From NCBI GenBank assembly GCA_964628285.1, contig CAZVNP010000090.1:1-7252 (forward strand): a DNA stretch of 7,252 nucleotides, read 5' to 3'. A model generated the notes under the pieces. The model did no database searches and was not told where the DNA came from. It worked only from the letters and a program-made list of their open reading frames with translations. Shown one piece after another: positions 4,449 through 7,252 of this stretch; the first letter of the stretch is position 1; each line of letters begins with the position of its first letter. Origin of the DNA: JAPLDP01 sp964628285 (GTDB lineage Bacteria > Bacteroidota > Bacteroidia > Bacteroidales > JAGONC01). A program made the position numbers and the translations under genes.

Positions 4449-5897
4449 TTATATTTTCAGCGTCTTCCATTTCCCTTGTCGGAACACCACCACGGCTGTC
4501 AATGTCAGCATCGTCTCAGCGATGAGGATGGCATAGAACACGCCCTGTTCTCTCATGCCCAAAGGTATGGCTAGCAAGTAGGCCAGCGGTATCTCCACGA
4601 TGTAATAGCAGAACAGGTTGATCTTCACGGGTGTGGCCGTGTCGCCGGCGCCGTTGAGGGCGTTGACCATGACCATGCCGAGGCCATAGGCTATGAAGCC
4701 GTAGCTGATGATACGCAGGCACTGTGCTCCTCCTGCGATGACTGCCGGGTCGGTGATGAACAATCCGACAAAATGACGCGGGAAGATGACGAAGAGCATA
4801 CCTATGCCACCCATGAGCACCAGGTTGACGAGGCCTGTCGTCCATGCCGATCTTTCGGCGCGTGAGGGCAGGTAGGCGCCCAGGTTCTGTCCCACGAGGG
4901 TGGCCGCGGCGTTGCTGATCCCCGCCGAGGGCAGCAGGGCGAAGACCACGAGGCGTATGCCGATAGTATATCCTGCCACCACCTCCGGCCCGAACATGGC
5001 GATGATGCGCACCATGCCTATCCAGCTTGAGGTGGCTATCAACGTCTGTCCTATGCCGCCCGACGACAGCCGCAGCAGCCGCCTGATGACCCGGAGGTCA
5101 GGCGTCATGTACTCACGCCGGAGTCCTATCCTTCTTTTGCCTGCCAGCAGCAGGTAAAGCTGGTACACCACGGCCAGGCCACGGCCCGTAGCGGTAGCCA
5201 CGGCGGCACCCGCGATGCCCATCGCGGGAAAAGGTCCCAGGCCGAAGATCAGGCATGGATCGAGGATAATGTTGATGATATTGGCCAGCCACAGCACCTT
5301 CATCGATACCACCGCGTCGCCGGCGCTGCGGAACACGGCGTTGATGATGAACAGCAGCATGATCACCGCGTTGCTGCCGATCATGATGGCGGTGTACATC
5401 GCGAATTCATGAGCGGTGGCGGCGGGGATGCCCATGAGCACGAGCAGCTGCGGCGCCAGCAAAGACCCGGGCAGCGCCAGCAGCAGAGCCACCGCCAGGC
5501 CTATGAGGATAGCCTGAAAAGCGGCATGCCCGGCAGCGGCGTCATTCTTCTCACCGATGCGGCGGGCGACGAGAGCCGTGGTCGCCATGCTCAAACCGAT
5601 GGCTATGGAATAAATGATCGCCATCAGCGATTCGGTGATGCCCACGGTGGCAACGGCGGCAGCGCCCAGCTTTGACACAAAGAAAATGTCGGCGATGGCA
5701 AAGACCGACTCCATCATCATCTCCAGCACCATGGGGATGGATAGTAACAGGATTGCGCGGCCCAGATTGCCGCTGGTGAAGTCCTGCTCCGTGCCGGAGA
5801 TGGACTCATAGAGAGCCCTGAAGAAGAGTTTTAATTTGTTACGGTATGACCGGGTGAGTGTGTCCGGACTTTTATATGGGTATGTTCTCTTATTCAT
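4449..5897 (-). CDS. MATE family multidrug/cation efflux transporter
   Basis: This 482-residue inner-membrane antiporter exports cationic or drug-like compounds using a sodium or proton gradient. It has a cytoplasmic N-terminus of about 45 residues, then twelve predicted membrane spans in two MatE halves. The N-lobe begins AILLLSIPMVLEMMMESVFA (48-67), followed by IADIFFVSKLGAAAVATVG. The internally related signatures NAVFRSAGDA (186-195) and NALNGAGDT (412-420) mark equivalent positions of the two halves. The length is normal for the family. The ATG at 5895-5897 overlaps the TGA of the 39-codon ORF upstream as ATGA. There is no independent strong ribosome binding site, so translation is probably coupled to that ORF. 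A structured leader with a terminator-like hairpin lies farther upstream (6047-6135). It is GC-rich compared with the flanking genes. Substrate specificity cannot be read from the sequence. Confidence 0.93.
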   Translation of the reverse strand: MNKRTYPYKSPDTLTRSYRNKLKLFFRALYESISGTEQDFTSGNLGRAILLLSIPMVLEMMMESVFAIADIFFVSKLGAAAVATVGITESLMAIIYSIAIGLSMATTALVARRIGEKNDAAAGHAAFQAILIGLAVALLLALPGSLLAPQLLVLMGIPAATAHEFAMYTAIMIGSNAVIMLLFIINAVFRSAGDAVVSMKVLWLANIINIILDPCLIFGLGPFPAMGIAGAAVATATGRGLAVVYQLYLLLAGKRRIGLRREYMTPDLRVIRRLLRLSSGGIGQTLIATSSWIGMVRIIAMFGPEVVAGYTIGIRLVVFALLPSAGISNAAATLVGQNLGAYLPSRAERSAWTTGLVNLVLMGGIGMLFVIFPRHFVGLFITDPAVIAGGAQCLRIISYGFIAYGLGMVMVNALNGAGDTATPVKINLFCYYIVEIPLAYLLAIPLGMREQGVFYAILIAETMLTLTAVVVFRQGKWKTLKI

Positions 5898-6013
5898 CTT
5901 CGTTTTCGTTTACGCTTGCGGTCTGACATTGAATTAACAACTCCCTGACATGCTGATACCGGTGACGTGATAATGCCGGCGTTAAATCGGACAATGCGAA
6001 ACATGGTTTTCAT
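5894..6013 (-). CDS. 39-residue polybasic small protein overlapping the MATE start
   Basis: It starts at the ATG at 6011-6013 and ends at TGA 5894-5896, which shares bases with the MATE ATG (ATGA overlap). It encodes MKTMFRIVRFNAGIITSPVS, then ACQGVVNS, then MSDRKRKRKRR. Nine of the last ten residues before the stop are charged, eight of them Arg or Lys in one run. An excellent Shine-Dalgarno sequence AAGGAG (6022-6027) lies 8 bases before the ATG, better than any other in this half of the window, which argues that it is translated. I do not recognise a family. It may be a cis-acting leader whose polybasic end slows or reinitiates ribosomes to set MATE expression. It could also be a small nucleic-acid- or membrane-binding protein. 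Confidence 0.6.
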   Translation of the reverse strand: MKTMFRIVRFNAGIITSPVSACQGVVNSMSDRKRKRKRR

Positions 6014-6021
6014 AGCTTTTT

Positions 6022-6027
6022 CTCCTT
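6022..6027 (-). promoter_or_regulatory. Strong Shine-Dalgarno site of the 39-codon ORF
   Basis: On the minus strand AAGGAG is followed by an 8-base spacer and then ATG. It is the only strong ribosome binding site upstream of the MATE gene and therefore supports translation entering at 6013 rather than directly at 5897. Confidence 0.65.
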
Positions 6028-6046
6028 TTGATTTTGGTTAATAAAT

Positions 6047-6076
6047 AAAAACTGAAAAATCGGCGTGGATCACGCC
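6047..6076 (-). terminator. Terminator-like attenuator hairpin in the MATE leader
   Basis: In the minus-strand transcript GGCGTG-ATC-CACGCC (6076 to 6062) forms a perfect 6-bp GC-rich stem. It is immediately followed by GATTTTTCAGTTTTTATTT, giving two T-runs. The structure lies after the predicted promoter and before the ribosome binding site of the 39-codon ORF. If active, it would end transcription before the coding region. The bases GATCC across its loop and 3' arm are complementary to GGATC in the upstream stem, which offers an alternative pairing. Confidence 0.55.
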
Positions 6077-6086
6077 TGTTACGAAC

Positions 6087-6135
6087 GTTAAAGATCCCTT
6101 GTCAGGGCAAGGATTACCCCGAAGGAATCTTTAAC
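6087..6135 (-). promoter_or_regulatory. Long leader stem upstream of the attenuator
   Basis: GTTAAAGAT (6087-6095) and ATCTTTAAC (6127-6135) pair perfectly. After one mismatch, CCTT/AAGG extends the stem to 14 positions around a 21-base loop. An alternative smaller hairpin, CCTTG with CAAGG (6097-6101 and 6108-6112), uses part of the same arm. The direct repeat ACGAACGTT occurs on both sides (6081-6089 and 6147-6155). The stem's 3' arm on the transcript contains GGATC, able to pair with GATCC of the terminator-like hairpin. Confidence 0.5.
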
Positions 6136-6160
6136 AAATATGAAAGACGAACGTTTTCAT
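6131..6160 (-). CDS. Possible 9-codon leader peptide MKTFVFHIC
   Basis: An ATG (6158-6160) opens a 9-codon frame MKTFVFHIC ending at TAA (6131-6133). It sits just inside the predicted transcript. The stop codon lies inside the 5' arm of the stem at 6087-6135, so a ribosome there would block that stem. No Shine-Dalgarno sequence is visible, which is common in Bacteroidota. Such a short frame can easily arise by chance, and only its placement makes it notable. Confidence 0.25.
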   Translation of the reverse strand: MKTFVFHIC

Positions 6161-6180
6161 AATTTTGAGGAAACGAAGAA

Positions 6181-6212
6181 GCAAAGTAAATGAGAATAAA
6201 TGATTTGTCAAA
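6181..6212 (-). promoter_or_regulatory. Promoter of the small ORF/MATE transcript
   Basis: On the minus strand TTTG (6209-6212, part of TTTTG) is followed by exactly 19 bases and then TTACTTTGC (6181-6189). The latter is one mismatch from the Bacteroidota -7 consensus TAnnTTTG(C). Transcription would start near 6172-6175, giving a leader of about 160 nt before the 39-codon ORF. Confidence 0.55.
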
Positions 6213-6270
6213 ATTTTATTTGTGAAACTCAAATTTTAAGAACGTAGTGAATTAAAATTTGCAAGTTGAA

Positions 6271-6351
6271 TCCCGCCTGTAGCGGGACCGGAGGCGGAGG
6301 GTATAATACCCCGCCCCTTGGGGCGGAAATTGGGTCCAGGGCTTGCCCTGG
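6271..6351. repeat. Cluster of three short GC-rich palindromes
   Basis: Three hairpins follow each other in AT-rich surroundings. They are TCCCGC-CTGTA-GCGGGA (6271-6287), CCGCCCC-TT-GGGGCGG (6311-6326) and CCAGGGC-TT-GCCCTGG (6336-6351). The first is related to the hairpin at 295-311. No coding frame is convincing here. These look like dispersed REP-type elements accumulated in the gap upstream of the MATE promoter. Confidence 0.6.
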
Positions 6352-6421
6352 GGTACATACCCGTGATTTTAAAAAGTTGCAAGGGTGAGTATAATAGAAC
6401 ACGGATGACGCGAATTGTGCG

Positions 6422-6457
6422 CCCGCCCGAACGACTGATGTCGTTCAGTCGGGCGGG
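6422..6457. repeat. 36-bp near-perfect palindrome
   Basis: CCCGCCCGA (6422-6430) pairs with TCGGGCGGG (6449-6457). Inside, AACGAC (6430-6435) and GTCGTT (6440-6445) close over TGAT, with a small asymmetric bulge. The flanks read CACGGATGACGCG on the left and GATGATCGCGGATT on the right. They look like the two halves of another degenerate repeat that this palindrome interrupts. Confidence 0.6.
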
Positions 6458-6549
6458 GATGATCGCGGATTAGGTTTTAGCGTTATTAAATTTATTTCCA
6501 AAGATTAAATGAGGTGGTTCTATCAATTAGGACAGATTTATTTCAACCG

Positions 6550-6607
6550 GGCGTTTCCCGATAAATCGGGACAAGCTATTCGTGGCGCTGCGCGCCAAAT
6601 GAACGCC
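6550..6607. repeat. Three-way-junction palindrome downstream of the right-edge gene
   Basis: An outer stem, GGCGTT (6550-6555) with AACGCC (6602-6607), encloses two perfect hairpins. These are TCCCGAT-AA-ATCGGGA (6556-6571) and TGGCGC-TGC-GCGCCA (6583-6597). It ends 6 bases from the stop of the minus-strand gene at 6614, so it lies in that gene's 3' untranslated region. No T-run follows. The region 6458-6549 between this and the previous palindrome shows nothing further that I can support. Confidence 0.6.
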
Positions 6608-6613
6608 TAATTA

Positions 6614-7252
6614 TTAGTTACCGTTAAAAATCAAATCCTTCTGATGGAGGACTACCTTTTCATTCATATGATAACCATGCAACCAGAAAATTAGCTCTTT
6701 TTTGTCGGGATCAACAACGAAGGTGTAACCTTCTTCAATATGCCAGTCCGTGGAATATATTATTCCCCTTATTCCTCCCCAATAATAATCAAACCTAACT
6801 GGTAAACTTACTCCATCTTGATCATTTGGAGAAAAGAATGTGAATTTTTCCTTATTAAACTCATATATTAGTTCCTCTTCACCTGTTTTAATATTGTAAA
6901 GTATAAGTTGCGGATTAATTCTTTCATCCCAAGATAAATATTCTCGAATAAATGCTGTTTTATATCCGTATAAAGGCGAAAATATTTTAGCATTTTCTAA
7001 AAGCTTGATCTGTATCCCATCTTTATTGAAAATATAGACTCCATGATTGGCCTCACCATAAATCATATCATTACCATATATCCAATCAAAATAGCGACAT
7101 GGTGTTAATTCAATCGCACTATCACAATTAAGAGGTAATTTATATAATATTGATTCATCTGGTAGTGACCAAAAATAGTTGCTAAAATAATCGATAATAA
7201 TTTGATTAAGAAATTGATTCACAAAAACTTGTGAATGATCATATTTATTATC
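6614..7252 (-). CDS. AT-rich protein of unknown function, 5' end beyond window
   Basis: I do not recognise a family. The frame stays open to the right edge (213 codons including TAA), so the gene most likely starts outside. The only internal candidate start near the edge is GTG 7220-7222, without a ribosome binding site, which would give 202 residues. The sequence is rich in tyrosine, phenylalanine, tryptophan and acidic residues. It shows strand-turn-strand units such as MIYGEANHGVYIFNKDGIQI and LILYNIKTGEEELIYEF, resembling beta-propeller blades or a similar all-beta fold. There is no transmembrane segment or catalytic motif that I can see. Base composition is far more AT-rich than in the MATE gene next door, which suggests accessory or transferred DNA. 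The inverted repeat ATTCACAA/TTGTGAAT (7217-7236) lies within this frame. Confidence 0.65.
   Translation of the reverse strand, partial: DNKYDHSQVFVNQFLNQIIIDYFSNYFWSLPDESILYKLPLNCDSAIELTPCRYFDWIYGNDMIYGEANHGVYIFNKDGIQIKLLENAKIFSPLYGYKTAFIREYLSWDERINPQLILYNIKTGEEELIYEFNKEKFTFFSPNDQDGVSLPVRFDYYWGGIRGIIYSTDWHIEEGYTFVVDPDKKELIFWLHGYHMNEKVVLHQKDLIFNGN

Noticed and set aside
5157..5811. Plus-strand ORFs opposite the MATE gene (5215-5412, 5409-5675 and 5614-5811)
   Set aside because: They are antisense shadows of a GC-rich, clearly coding MATE gene, and lack ribosome binding sites and family resemblance.
6550..6607. Integron attC-like recombination site
   Set aside because: The folded shape and the AACGCCTAA end are suggestive. 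However, the RYYYAAC and GTTRRRY end boxes are not paired as attC requires, and no integrase or cassette array is present.
7217..7236. Operator or start-site hairpin (ATTCACAA/TTGTGAAT) at a GTG start
   Set aside because: The reading frame continues unbroken to the window edge, so this inverted repeat probably lies inside the coding region. The missing upstream sequence would settle it.

Overview
The window looks like a chromosomal segment of an environmental or gut-type Bacteroidota (Bacteroidales-like) bacterium. The reasons are the promoter style (TTTG near -33 and TAnnTTTG near -7, spaced by 19 bases in two places), the protein families present, and the large number of short palindromic intergenic repeats typical of these genomes. 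Base composition is uneven. The MATE and methyltransferase genes are visibly GC-rich, whereas the DUF4160/DUF2442 pair and the gene at the right edge are AT-rich.

Left half, plus strand. The window opens with the last codons of a gene (3-74) and then about 350 bases of repeats. Next come a small AT-rich two-gene unit, DUF4160 (444-701) and DUF2442 (709-942), a YhbS-like GNAT acetyltransferase (1322-1939), and a probable two-gene operon of a GyrI-like/CxxC protein (2279-2764) with an exported cupin (2770-3210). The gaps before the GNAT gene and before the GyrI-like gene hold two copies of the same composite repeat, and a shorter relic lies near 192-225.

Right half, minus strand. Reading right to left, there is an AT-rich gene of unknown function running off the right edge (6614-7252), then about 400 bases of stacked palindromes. 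After these comes a well-formed promoter (6181-6212) feeding a leader of about 160 nt, which holds a possible 9-codon peptide, a long stem and a terminator-like hairpin with T-runs. The leader leads into a 39-codon ORF with a strong ribosome binding site. Its stop codon overlaps the start of a MATE efflux pump gene (4449-5897) as ATGA. A membrane-anchored TylF/MycF-like O-methyltransferase follows (3618-4367); its ribosome binding site lies inside a long palindromic repeat. Past it lie a GC-rich hairpin and a decayed coding remnant (3242-3484) with an in-frame amber codon.

The most interesting item is the MATE leader. Its layout is that expected for ribosome-mediated transcription attenuation coupled to translation of a polybasic small protein. 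This is inferred from sequence layout only. The second point of interest is the repeat hairpin that would hide the methyltransferase ribosome binding site.
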